From positions 1-64,000 of the forward strand of contig NZ_PPDB01000003.1 of NCBI RefSeq assembly GCF_002959855.1: 64,000 nt of DNA. The letters are read 5' to 3'. This DNA is from Veillonella denticariosi JCM 15641. GTDB taxonomy: Bacteria > Bacillota > Negativicutes > Veillonellales > Veillonellaceae. Position 1 is the first letter of the stretch, and each line of letters starts with the position of its first letter. The translations under genes were made by a program, and so were the position numbers. Below are positions 36,301 through 44,497 of this stretch, one piece after another. The notes below the pieces were generated by a model. It was not told the origin of the DNA. It saw only the letters and a program-made list of their open reading frames with translations, and searched no databases.

Positions 36301-37848
36301 TTATAGAGGTTTGCGAACCACGTCTATGATAGAACCGTCGCGGTATTCTACGATAGCGATGATATCTTCATCTTTATCAGATACAGGGATATCTTGTGGT
36401 TTACCTACTAAGTCGAATGCTAATTGTTGTAATTCTTCAATTGTGTAGATAGGCAAATTACTGTCTTTGAAGCGTTCAATCAAATCGGTACGAGCCGGAT
36501 TGATGGCGATACCGTATTCGGTAACGAGTACATCAACGGAGGAGCCCGGTGTAATAACAGTAGCGACTTTGTCGCGGATCATCGGCAAGCGGCCGCGAAT
36601 CAACGGACAAGTGATAACTGTGCATTTAGCACCTGCCGCTGTATCGGAGTGACCGCCGGAAGCGCCCATCAATACACCGTTGGAGTCAGTCATTACGTTT
36701 ACGTTGAAATCAAGGTCGATTTCAGTAGCACCGAGGAATACTACGTCGAGGTAGTTTGTAGTGCAGTCAGTCCATGGATTAGCGTACATGGAAGCGGACA
36801 TTTCGATGTGTGCAGGGTTTTTATCCAAGGAAGCCGCTGCAGTAGTATCGAATGTTTGAGTATCATAAATCGCTTTAATTAAGCCCTCTTCAAGCATACC
36901 GGTCAAGATACCTGTAGCGCCGCCGATAGCGAAACCGCCTACTTCACCGCGTTTACGAAGTTTTTCAGCGATGAATTTCGCAACGGTCAAAGGAGCACCG
37001 CCGGCGCCCAATTGGAATACGAAACCGTCTTTGATGATGCCCGCCTGATCAAGGAATTCACCGGCCAATTCAGCAATCTTAATCTGGATAGGGTTTTTAG
37101 TGAAACCTACCGCACCGGAAGCGATACCTTCCGGATCACCGATGCTTTCAACAGGAACAACATAATCTACGTCAGTTTGAGGAATTGCATAGTTATGTAC
37201 GTAATCAACCAAGTTATCCGTAATGATAACGGTTGTATCTGCATAGTGAGAGTCAACCTTAGCATAACCGAGTGCGCCACATGCGGATTTACCCATACGA
37301 CCGGTTGCATTACCGCGAGGGTCCGCTGTAGGTGCGCCCATGAAAGCTACGTCGATATGAACCTCACCGGATTCGATAGCGCGTGCACGGCCACCGTGAG
37401 AGCGAATCACTACAGGACGTTTCAATACGCCGGGGTTTTGAGTCAAGAATTTACCGAGACGATCGCGCAAACCGGATGTTTCGATAGCTGTTACAGTGCC
37501 GTCCTGAATCATTTCCACCAGGAATTCATGACATGGAGACAAGGAAGAAGATGCGATGGTAATGTCTTTAATACCTTTCGCCTGAACGCGTTCCATAACC
37601 ATTTTCATTATATAGTCACCGTTACGCAAATGATGATGGAAGGACAATGTCATGCCATCTTTTACGCCGGCCTTTTCGATTGCTTCATCGATAGAAGCAA
37701 GTACTTTATTGGTACCCACGCGGCTCATATGTACAGGTTTGCCTGCGCGATGAGCTTTAGGTTCGATTGCGAATTCACCTTGATATACTTCGCGACCTTT
37801 TAATGCGGGAATATTTGTCGGGATATCGCGACCTACTTTATTTAACAT
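36301..37848 (-). CDS. citF: Citrate lyase alpha subunit (citrate-ACP transferase)
   Basis: A 515-residue protein of the CitF family, of usual length. It exchanges acetyl for citryl on the acyl carrier protein. Recognisable stretches are the N-terminal GREVYQGEFAIEPKAHRAGKP-type region, SFHHHLRNGDYI and GGHSDTAAGAKC. It is the last gene of the citD-citE-citF order and overlaps citE by 11 bases with AGGAAGGAG inside citE. Confidence 0.94.
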   Translation of the reverse strand: MLNKVGRDIPTNIPALKGREVYQGEFAIEPKAHRAGKPVHMSRVGTNKVLASIDEAIEKAGVKDGMTLSFHHHLRNGDYIMKMVMERVQAKGIKDITIASSSLSPCHEFLVEMIQDGTVTAIETSGLRDRLGKFLTQNPGVLKRPVVIRSHGGRARAIESGEVHIDVAFMGAPTADPRGNATGRMGKSACGALGYAKVDSHYADTTVIITDNLVDYVHNYAIPQTDVDYVVPVESIGDPEGIASGAVGFTKNPIQIKIAELAGEFLDQAGIIKDGFVFQLGAGGAPLTVAKFIAEKLRKRGEVGGFAIGGATGILTGMLEEGLIKAIYDTQTFDTTAAASLDKNPAHIEMSASMYANPWTDCTTNYLDVVFLGATEIDLDFNVNVMTDSNGVLMGASGGHSDTAAGAKCTVITCPLIRGRLPMIRDKVATVITPGSSVDVLVTEYGIAINPARTDLIERFKDSNLPIYTIEELQQLAFDLVGKPQDIPVSDKDEDIIAIVEYRDGSIIDVVRKPL

Positions 37849-38803
37849 CGTATTCTGCTCCTTCCTCTAATTCAACTTTAATGCCTGCAGCCCGTGCTTT
37901 ATCGACTACGCGCTGCGCACGTACTACGATAGGTCCATCGATCATTTTACCATCTACGGAGATTACGCCTTTATTGTTGCGCAATGCATCGGCATAGCTG
38001 TTCAATACCTTAACGGAATGAGCAATTTCTTTTTCATCAGGAGTGAATACTTCGTGGATAATTTTGATTTGGCTTGGATGAATACAGGACTTGCCGTCAT
38101 AGCCCAACGCTTTAATGAATTCAACTTCTTCGCGGAAACCTTGAGGATCTTTCACGTCGGAGAATACTGTATCGATTACGCGGATGCCTGCTTCACGCGC
38201 CGCATGAAGAATGGTTTGACGAGCGAACAACAATTCGACAGCAGGTTTATGTTTTCCCGTGCGAAGGTCAGCACGATAATCTTCAGCACCGAGAGCGATA
38301 GCCACTACGCGAGGACCGTGACAGATTTCACGAACATTGTACAAGCCTCGAACGGATTCGATAGCCACGATAATGTTGATTGTGCCTTCCGGCCAGCCGT
38401 TAGCTTTTTCCACTTCTTCAATCTTCTTCGCTACGATTTCAACCTCGGATACATCTTCAGTTTTAGGTAAACGAATCATATCAGGTTTAGCAGGAACGAT
38501 GACATCAAGATCATCATAACCATAAGGAGTCTGTGTAGGATGGTTGATACGCACGACCGTTTCAGCTCGGAATTTACGGGATTTTAATGCTTCTGCCGTC
38601 AAAAGACGAGCTGTGTCTTTTTCCGTAACAGGCACGGAATCTTCAATATCGATCATGATGGAGTCAGATCCGTGAATATCTGCACTGTTAATCATTTTAG
38701 GTGTATTACCCGGTACGAACATCATGGAACGGGACAAACGTTTTTTAGCCGCCTCCGTTAATGGGTTTGTTTTAACTTCTGGGAATGTTTTATCGTTAGC
38801 CAT
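37838..38803 (-). CDS. citE: Citrate lyase beta subunit (citryl-ACP lyase)
   Basis: A 321-residue TIM-barrel protein of the CitE/HpcH family that splits citryl-ACP to acetyl-ACP and oxaloacetate. Marks: RSMMFVPGNTPKM near 25-37, the acidic DIEDSVP and the magnesium-site Glu in VAIESVRG. Its ATG overlaps the citD stop (TAATG). It is a few residues longer than the average CitE. Confidence 0.94.
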   Translation of the reverse strand: MANDKTFPEVKTNPLTEAAKKRLSRSMMFVPGNTPKMINSADIHGSDSIMIDIEDSVPVTEKDTARLLTAEALKSRKFRAETVVRINHPTQTPYGYDDLDVIVPAKPDMIRLPKTEDVSEVEIVAKKIEEVEKANGWPEGTINIIVAIESVRGLYNVREICHGPRVVAIALGAEDYRADLRTGKHKPAVELLFARQTILHAAREAGIRVIDTVFSDVKDPQGFREEVEFIKALGYDGKSCIHPSQIKIIHEVFTPDEKEIAHSVKVLNSYADALRNNKGVISVDGKMIDGPIVVRAQRVVDKARAAGIKVELEEGAEYDVK

Positions 38804-39072
38804 TATGCTTTGCTCCCCCTTTCCAATGCGCCCAACACGCGGGCTTTAATCGTGTAATCCCAAGCATTTTTATCTTGTACGATTACTTTTACGCCATCAA
38901 AACCGGCTTCTTTCACCGTGTTCAAGATAACGGATTTAATTTGGTCGCCGTATTGGCGAATAACTTTGGATGTTAATTCGATTTCGATACCGCTAGCAAT
39001 CGGTTCCACCGTTACTAATGCATCATTTTTTTCGTCGAAACCCGCTTGCGCAGCTTTTACTAATTGTGCCAT
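38803..39072 (-). CDS. citD: Citrate lyase gamma subunit (acyl carrier protein), attachment serine missing
   Basis: An 89-residue CitD homologue. The start ATG 39072 has AAGGATG upstream; the longer frame to 39102 is not needed. CitD normally carries a phosphoribosyl-dephospho-CoA group on Ser14 in the motif AGTLESSD. Here the aligned motif is AGFDEKND, with Lys15 at that place and Asn16 next, so the attachment serine is absent. The rest aligns well, including GDQIKSVIL and the C-terminal KARVLGALERG. No citC, citX or citG is in the window. Confidence 0.88.
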   Translation of the reverse strand: MAQLVKAAQAGFDEKNDALVTVEPIASGIEIELTSKVIRQYGDQIKSVILNTVKEAGFDGVKVIVQDKNAWDYTIKARVLGALERGSKA

Positions 39073-39110
39073 GTTGCATCCTTTCCACAAAAAATATATC
39101 AAATGGCAAA

Positions 39111-39137
39111 GACCAGACGTGTCGCGAATGTCTGGCC
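39111..39137 (-). terminator. Hairpin between the transporter and citD
   Basis: CCAGAC (39113-39118) pairs with GTCTGG (39130-39135), with flanking G:C pairs. Only three U follow on the minus strand, so it is more likely a processing or attenuating hairpin inside the citrate transcript than a full terminator. Confidence 0.5.
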
Positions 39138-39175
39138 CCTACCGATAAAACAATGAGTATTATAAATTTATATGA

Positions 39176-40579
39176 TTAACCGATCATACCGATGAAAGTC
39201 CACCAGGGTATACCAACAACGAAGAGTAGAATCCAGCTCAAAATAGCAAGGATCCCACCGGCAGTCCACCAGTCTTTCAAGTTGTTGTAACCTGCGGAGT
39301 AAATGATAGGTCCAGGAGATGCGCCGTAGTGAGTTACGAGACCACCGAACGCATTTGTTGCAAGCAATACGAGACCGAACATAACCGGATCTACACCTGA
39401 TGCCATACCTACCGTCAAGAATACAGGAAGCATGGATGCGATGTATGCGGTACTGGAGGCGAACAAGTAACGGATTACAACACTGATAGCGGACAGAATC
39501 AATACGACTACGAGTGGTGAAAAATCGAGCGCCAAGTTTGTTTGCATAAACGTTGCAAGCCAAGCGAAAAATTTAGCTTTAGTCAACGCTGTGGACAAAC
39601 CGAGGATGGCACCGAACCAGATGAACGTATTCCAAACAGCTTTAGTTTGAACCATGTCATCCCAAGTGATGATGCCGCTCAAGAATACGATAGTCATAGC
39701 GACTAATGCTACTGCGGTCGCGCTTAAATCAACGCCGATGGAAGGCAATGCCCAACCGATAAGAGCAAGGATGAATACAACAGCCAAAATCTTTTCAGAT
39801 ACCTTCATAGGTCCCAATTTAGCAAGACCGTCAGCAGCCAATTTCTTGTTGTCGATTTCCACGCTTTCAGGGCGGTCAATCCAGTAACCGATAAGAGGAA
39901 CAAAGATCAACATTACAAGGCCAGGAAGTGCCAAAGCTAATGCCCACTCGCCCCAAGTCATGCTGAGACCTGTAATCTTGGTAACGAAGTCCAGTGCCAA
40001 CACATTCGGAGCCATAGCAGTTAAGAACATGAAGGATGTAATCTTTGTTACGAAGTAACCGTTCATCAAGATGAAGGAGCCGCCGCGTTTCGCCGTATCA
40101 CCCGGATAAGAACCGATGGATTCGGCGATGGATAAGTTAATCGGATAAATAATACCGGCCGCACGTGCCGTGTTAGAAGGTGTTGCGGGAGATAGAATCA
40201 AATCAAGAAGTGCTGTTACATAACCCAAACGCAATACGGTAGAACCGAATGCACGAATCAGGTGATAAGCCACGCGGTGACCAAGGCCGGTCTTACCAAA
40301 CGCTACGCTCAAGGAGAACGCCGCGATGATCATCCACAATGCCGTGGAGCCATAACCTACTAAAATTTCTTTCGCATTGTCCAAGAATAATGCGGAAGCG
40401 GATAATACAGCTAATAAAATAATTTGAATTGGATACGGTTTTAAAATCAAACCTAAGATACCTGCAATGTAGAAACCAAATAGGCGCCAAGCGGTATCTG
40501 AAAGTCCTTCCGGCGGAGTCGTGAACCAGAGGATAACCGGAATTAGCACGATAACGGCTAATTTTAGAATTCTTTCCAT
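39176..40579 (-). CDS. DASS-family dicarboxylate/citrate transporter
   Basis: A 467-residue membrane protein of the divalent anion:sodium symporter (SLC13/CitT) family with about 11-13 membrane segments. Both substrate/sodium motifs are present: ATPSNTARAAG near residue 130 and SSTAYIASMLP in the second half. Being directly upstream of citDEF, it most likely imports citrate, perhaps in exchange for succinate. The start at 40579 has AAGGAAACGAC upstream; the longer frame to 40633 is unlikely. Confidence 0.9.
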   Translation of the reverse strand: MERILKLAVIVLIPVILWFTTPPEGLSDTAWRLFGFYIAGILGLILKPYPIQIILLAVLSASALFLDNAKEILVGYGSTALWMIIAAFSLSVAFGKTGLGHRVAYHLIRAFGSTVLRLGYVTALLDLILSPATPSNTARAAGIIYPINLSIAESIGSYPGDTAKRGGSFILMNGYFVTKITSFMFLTAMAPNVLALDFVTKITGLSMTWGEWALALALPGLVMLIFVPLIGYWIDRPESVEIDNKKLAADGLAKLGPMKVSEKILAVVFILALIGWALPSIGVDLSATAVALVAMTIVFLSGIITWDDMVQTKAVWNTFIWFGAILGLSTALTKAKFFAWLATFMQTNLALDFSPLVVVLILSAISVVIRYLFASSTAYIASMLPVFLTVGMASGVDPVMFGLVLLATNAFGGLVTHYGASPGPIIYSAGYNNLKDWWTAGGILAILSWILLFVVGIPWWTFIGMIG

Positions 40580-40686
40580 GTCGTTTCCTTTCTTACTAAA
40601 CAAGGCATTAAAATCAATACTAACACTATCCAAGATATACGTAACACGCGACTGTTATCTATGAACCCTGGTCTAAGTCTATCTTC

Positions 40687-40692
40687 ATTATA
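40687..40692 (-). promoter_or_regulatory. Citrate operon -10
   Basis: A perfect TATAAT on the minus strand with only a weak -35 (TTTTCA), as expected for an activator-dependent promoter. It lies about 105 bases before the transporter start. Confidence 0.55.
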
Positions 40693-40733
40693 AATGGACA
40701 TAAGGATTATGAAAAATAGATTAGTTTTATAGG

Positions 40734-40754
40734 GGTTATAAAAACTTTTATACC
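40734..40754 (-). promoter_or_regulatory. LysR-type operator upstream of the citrate promoter
   Basis: A 21-base near-perfect inverted repeat, GGTATAAAAGTTTTTATAACC on the minus strand. Its centre is about 64 bases upstream of the start expected from the -10 at 40687-40692, the usual recognition position for LysR activators, and it matches T-N11-A. The likely binder is the LysR encoded just upstream. Confidence 0.6.
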
Positions 40755-40805
40755 TTCATCTCATACCTTTTATGCATTTTAATTATAGATTTTCATATCA
40801 AAATG

Positions 40806-40848
40806 AAAAAAATGCATGTATACATACACAATTTGATGTATACATGCA
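40806..40848 (-). terminator. Terminator of the citrate lysR gene
   Basis: The stem TGCATGTATACAT/ATGTATACATGCA is followed by seven T on the minus strand, starting 11 bases after the stop codon. Confidence 0.92.
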
Positions 40849-40859
40849 CTTACATGATT

Positions 40860-41771
40860 TTATGCTTTATATTCTCTCAATATACTCTTATCTACTACCG
40901 TATGTTTCTTGTAATAATTACGTACGTATTCGATGAAAGTTTTCACCGCCACAAGGTTTGCCGCATCCTTCGTGTACACCATATTGGTATCGCGCGTAAT
41001 ATACTGCCCTTCCCTATTGCGCAACGGACTCACGTAGATATCTTTATCCTTACAGGACCCGAGGCCCATATAGGTCAAGATGGACCATCCCAGTCCGGCG
41101 CGCACAAAGTGACGACACGTACTCATGGAGTTGACCTCCATCGCAACCATTGGAGGACCTTCAAAATGTTCGGCGCACCAGTTTTCGATAATATTGGCTA
41201 CGGATGCATCCGTCTGGTACCGAATGAACGGCACTTTCTCAAGCGACTCCGGAGCCACCAACTCCTTGTAGACCAGGCAATACGGTTCTTTCAGAAGCAG
41301 TTCCGATTCACCGGACACCTCGTAACCACCGCGGGCAAAGGCCACCATGCAGTCACCGGTGTTGAACATCTTCACCACCTGATGGCTGAAAGCCGTCTTA
41401 ACCTGAATGTGAACATCAGGATATTGTTCACGGAATGATTGCAGCAGAGTCGGCAATTCATAATCCGCAAAATTAATGGACGATGCGATTTTCAAGGTAC
41501 CTTGAATCTTGCCGGATGCGGAATTCATCGCATTTTCCAGTGTCTCCTGTTCCTGCAGCATGCGCTTACAGTATTCATAAAAGATTTCACCCTGTGCCGT
41601 CAGAGCAATACCGTCAGCATTACGCAATAACAGAGAATGGCCCAAAGCTTTTTCCATATGCCGCAACCGATAACTTAAGGCCGGCTGCGATAAAAATAAT
41701 GTTTCGGCCGCTCTCGTAATGTTCCGCTCGTTGACGACAGTTACAAAAGTACGCCATTCTCTATCATCCAT
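40860..41771 (-). CDS. LysR-family regulator, probably of the citrate genes
   Basis: A 303-residue LTTR with N-terminal winged helix (NITRAAETLFLSQPALSYRLRHMEK, about residues 15-40) and an effector domain from about 90. It lies directly upstream of the transporter and citrate lyase genes in the same direction, separated by its own terminator. A CitR-like role is inferred from location and from the inverted repeat at 40734-40754. RBS AAAGGAG. Confidence 0.88.
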   Translation of the reverse strand: MDDREWRTFVTVVNERNITRAAETLFLSQPALSYRLRHMEKALGHSLLLRNADGIALTAQGEIFYEYCKRMLQEQETLENAMNSASGKIQGTLKIASSINFADYELPTLLQSFREQYPDVHIQVKTAFSHQVVKMFNTGDCMVAFARGGYEVSGESELLLKEPYCLVYKELVAPESLEKVPFIRYQTDASVANIIENWCAEHFEGPPMVAMEVNSMSTCRHFVRAGLGWSILTYMGLGSCKDKDIYVSPLRNREGQYITRDTNMVYTKDAANLVAVKTFIEYVRNYYKKHTVVDKSILREYKA

Positions 41772-41788
41772 AATAACTCCTTTATATA

Positions 41789-42532
41789 TTATCTCTTATT
41801 GCCGAAAATCCGCAATAAGGAAAGGAATAGATTAATAAAATCCAGATATAAACTCAAGGCACCTGCAATTTCAACGCGATCAAGAATGCTTTCATCCTCT
41901 GTTAAAGCCAACTCGGTCACGGTATTCTTGATGCGATTCACATCGATAGCCGTAAAGATGGAGAATACCACAACGCCGACATAGCCGAGGATAAGGCTTA
42001 CCGTGTCGCTATATACACTGAGAATTGCCACATTAAAATAACGACCGACCATCATCACAACGGATACGATGATCATCCCCAGTAAAGCAGCCAACACGTA
42101 AGGCGTAAGGGACGATAAATTGCGTTTCGTCATCGCCCCTACAACGGCAAAAGCGATAAAGAACGCCAACGTACCGATCAGCGCAGGAATAACCACCTCA
42201 AATATATTATAGCTCAATGATACTAAGGTTAAAGTAAGTCCGTTCAAAGCGCTATAGATAAAGAACATCGCTCTTAAAGTCATAACGTTGGCACTGTAAG
42301 CGCGAGCACTGAATAAAAACACCACGCCCAGTTCAACCAATAATATAATACTGAAATGTTCATAGGTGAATCGTAACCAGTTCGGCTGCATGAGAGATGC
42401 TAAGCCGACGCCTATAGTTGTAATCAGACCTACAATCATCCACAAGAAAGAACCTTTCAGACGTTGAGATACGATATATTCAACCTGCGCAACACCGATA
42501 TTGCTAGGTTGAGCCGTATTGAATTGATCCAT
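41789..42532 (-). CDS. Bax inhibitor-1 / YccA-like membrane protein
   Basis: A 247-residue integral membrane protein with seven predicted membrane segments of the BI-1 (UPF0005) family. The family's charged C-terminal helix region DINRIKNT-like motif (DVNRIKNTV) and FINLFLSLLRIFG end are present. Bacterial homologues such as YetJ leak calcium and YccA modulates FtsH. It is 17 bases upstream of the LysR start. RBS AGGAGG. Confidence 0.9.
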   Translation of the reverse strand: MDQFNTAQPSNIGVAQVEYIVSQRLKGSFLWMIVGLITTIGVGLASLMQPNWLRFTYEHFSIILLVELGVVFLFSARAYSANVMTLRAMFFIYSALNGLTLTLVSLSYNIFEVVIPALIGTLAFFIAFAVVGAMTKRNLSSLTPYVLAALLGMIIVSVVMMVGRYFNVAILSVYSDTVSLILGYVGVVVFSIFTAIDVNRIKNTVTELALTEDESILDRVEIAGALSLYLDFINLFLSLLRIFGNKR

Positions 42533-42623
42533 AATAATCGCTCCTCCTGATAAATTATAAACATATATGCTATACCAATATAGCGCACGCCTTCTATATA
42601 CAATATATTATCGTGCTACATAA

Positions 42624-44372
42624 TTATCGCGCATTCGCCATGCCCGCAAACACCTTGCCCCGTTCGCCGTCGATTGTCACCTCTTGACCTTCAAGCAACA
42701 CTTCATGAGCATTTTTTGCACCTAAAATGACAGGGATCCCATACGTAATGCCTGCAATAGCGCTATCCGATGTATAGCCGTCCTCCACGGCGATGATGCC
42801 GCCCGCCCGTTTGGCCAGGGCCATCAATTCCGGCTCCATCGTTCCCACCACAAGAATATCTCCGGACTTGAAAGAATCATAATCACCCTTATGATTTGCG
42901 GCGATAAAGAGATTGCCTGTAACGGATTTTCGCAAAATACCGTTGCCGGACAGGAGCACCTGCCCCGCGATATGAACGCGAATCATATTCGTCGTCCCCG
43001 TTGCACCTGACGGCACACCGGCAGTGACCACAACAAGATCTCCGGACTCAATGGCACCGGCGCTGAGGGCTCCGGTAATAGCCCGCTTAACCATATCATC
43101 GGAATTGACGATTTCATTACCCTTAATAGCCTCTACGCCCCAGCATATCTGCATGCGGCGAATCGTTTCCTCATGAGGTGTAACGGCGATAATCTTACAA
43201 TCCGGACGATGGCGAGCCACGCTGATTGCCGTATGCCCCGACTCGGTACACGTGAGGATTGCAGATGCGTCCAGATTATGAGCAATGCGTACGCTCGCTG
43301 CACAGACCGCATCGGTAGTGGTCATATCAGCCTCGTTGCGGGCCCGCTCCTTACTGTCATAAATAGCGGCGCGTTCGGTCACCTCCGCAATGCGTGTCAT
43401 CGTCGTTACCGCTTCCACCGGATAGGCACCGTTTGCAGTTTCCCCTGAAAGCATAATCGCATCGGTCCCGTCGAGGATGGCATTGGCCACGTCACTTGCC
43501 TCCGCACGGGTCGGACGGGGATTCTGAATCATGGATTCCAACATCTGTGTTGCCGTAATCACCGGTTTACCCAAAGCATTACATTTTTCAATCATCATCT
43601 TTTGCAGTACCGGCACCTCTTCGGCGGGAATTTCCACCCCCAAGTCACCACGGGCCACCATAAGACCGTCGGCTACCTTTAGAATTTCGTCAATATTTTT
43701 GACGCCTTCCGCATTTTCAATCTTAGCAATGATTCTGATATCTTTTTGCTCGGATTCCAATATACGACGGATAGCTACGATATCCTTGGCGCGTTGCATA
43801 AAGGATGCCGCAACAAAGTCGATACCTTGTTGGCAGCCGAAGCGCAAATCCGCTTCATCCTGCTCGGACACGGGCGGTAAACTAAGCGCCACACCCGGTA
43901 CGGCCACGCGTTTACGGTTTCCGATTTCTCCGCTGTTTTGAACGGTTGTAACGATATTATTTCCTTCAATAGCATCGATGGTAAGCGTTACAAGACCATC
44001 CGCTAAGAGGATTTTATCCCCTACGGATACGTCCTTTACAAGGCCCTTGTGATTGACGGAACTGATTTCTTTAGTCCCTGCCACATCATCGGCAGTCAAT
44101 GTAAATTGTTGCCCCGCTTCGAGGAACACCTTCCCCTCCTTGAATAAGCCGAGTCGGACCTCAGGTCCCTTTGTATCGAGCATGAGAGCAATCGGTTTAT
44201 TCACAATCATCGCCGCATCACGCACCATCTGCATACGTTCCGCCTGCTCTTCATGAGTACCGTGAGAGAAGTTAAATCGAGCCACGTTCATGCCGGCCCG
44301 CATCATATCTTCCAATATACCGAATTTATCCGTCCCCGGACCCACGGTACATACGATTTTGGTACGTTTCAT
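42624..44372 (-). CDS. pyk: Pyruvate kinase
   Basis: A 582-residue enzyme making ATP and pyruvate from PEP. Core motifs: MKRTKIVCTVGPG at the start, RFNFSHG, IAKIENAEG, ARGDLGVEIP, ITATQML and LSGETANG. Beyond about residue 475 it has the extra C-terminal PEP-utiliser-like (swivel) domain found in Bacillus pyruvate kinase. Start at 44372 fits the family N-terminus and has AGGAGAG before it; the frame to 44402 is a weaker choice. Confidence 0.95.
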   Translation of the reverse strand: MKRTKIVCTVGPGTDKFGILEDMMRAGMNVARFNFSHGTHEEQAERMQMVRDAAMIVNKPIALMLDTKGPEVRLGLFKEGKVFLEAGQQFTLTADDVAGTKEISSVNHKGLVKDVSVGDKILLADGLVTLTIDAIEGNNIVTTVQNSGEIGNRKRVAVPGVALSLPPVSEQDEADLRFGCQQGIDFVAASFMQRAKDIVAIRRILESEQKDIRIIAKIENAEGVKNIDEILKVADGLMVARGDLGVEIPAEEVPVLQKMMIEKCNALGKPVITATQMLESMIQNPRPTRAEASDVANAILDGTDAIMLSGETANGAYPVEAVTTMTRIAEVTERAAIYDSKERARNEADMTTTDAVCAASVRIAHNLDASAILTCTESGHTAISVARHRPDCKIIAVTPHEETIRRMQICWGVEAIKGNEIVNSDDMVKRAITGALSAGAIESGDLVVVTAGVPSGATGTTNMIRVHIAGQVLLSGNGILRKSVTGNLFIAANHKGDYDSFKSGDILVVGTMEPELMALAKRAGGIIAVEDGYTSDSAIAGITYGIPVILGAKNAHEVLLEGQEVTIDGERGKVFAGMANAR

Positions 44373-44437
44373 AATCTCTCCTAATCGAGTATATCTCTTC
44401 ACATTAAGTAATAAATTTATAACATCATATTTACATT

Positions 44438-44446
44438 ATTATATCA
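44438..44446 (-). promoter_or_regulatory. Extended -10 promoter of pyruvate kinase
   Basis: TGATATAAT on the minus strand (TATAAT with TGn extension), about 65 bases before the pyk start and 50 bases after the dnaE stop. Confidence 0.5.
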
Positions 44447-44497
44447 ATACATAGAGTTCTAAGATGTACCCTATGCAACACGAATAGCCATATGAAT

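Noticed and set aside
37012-37803. Long plus-strand open frame opposite citF
   Set aside because: It is an antisense shadow of citF caused by its codon bias; no ribosome site.
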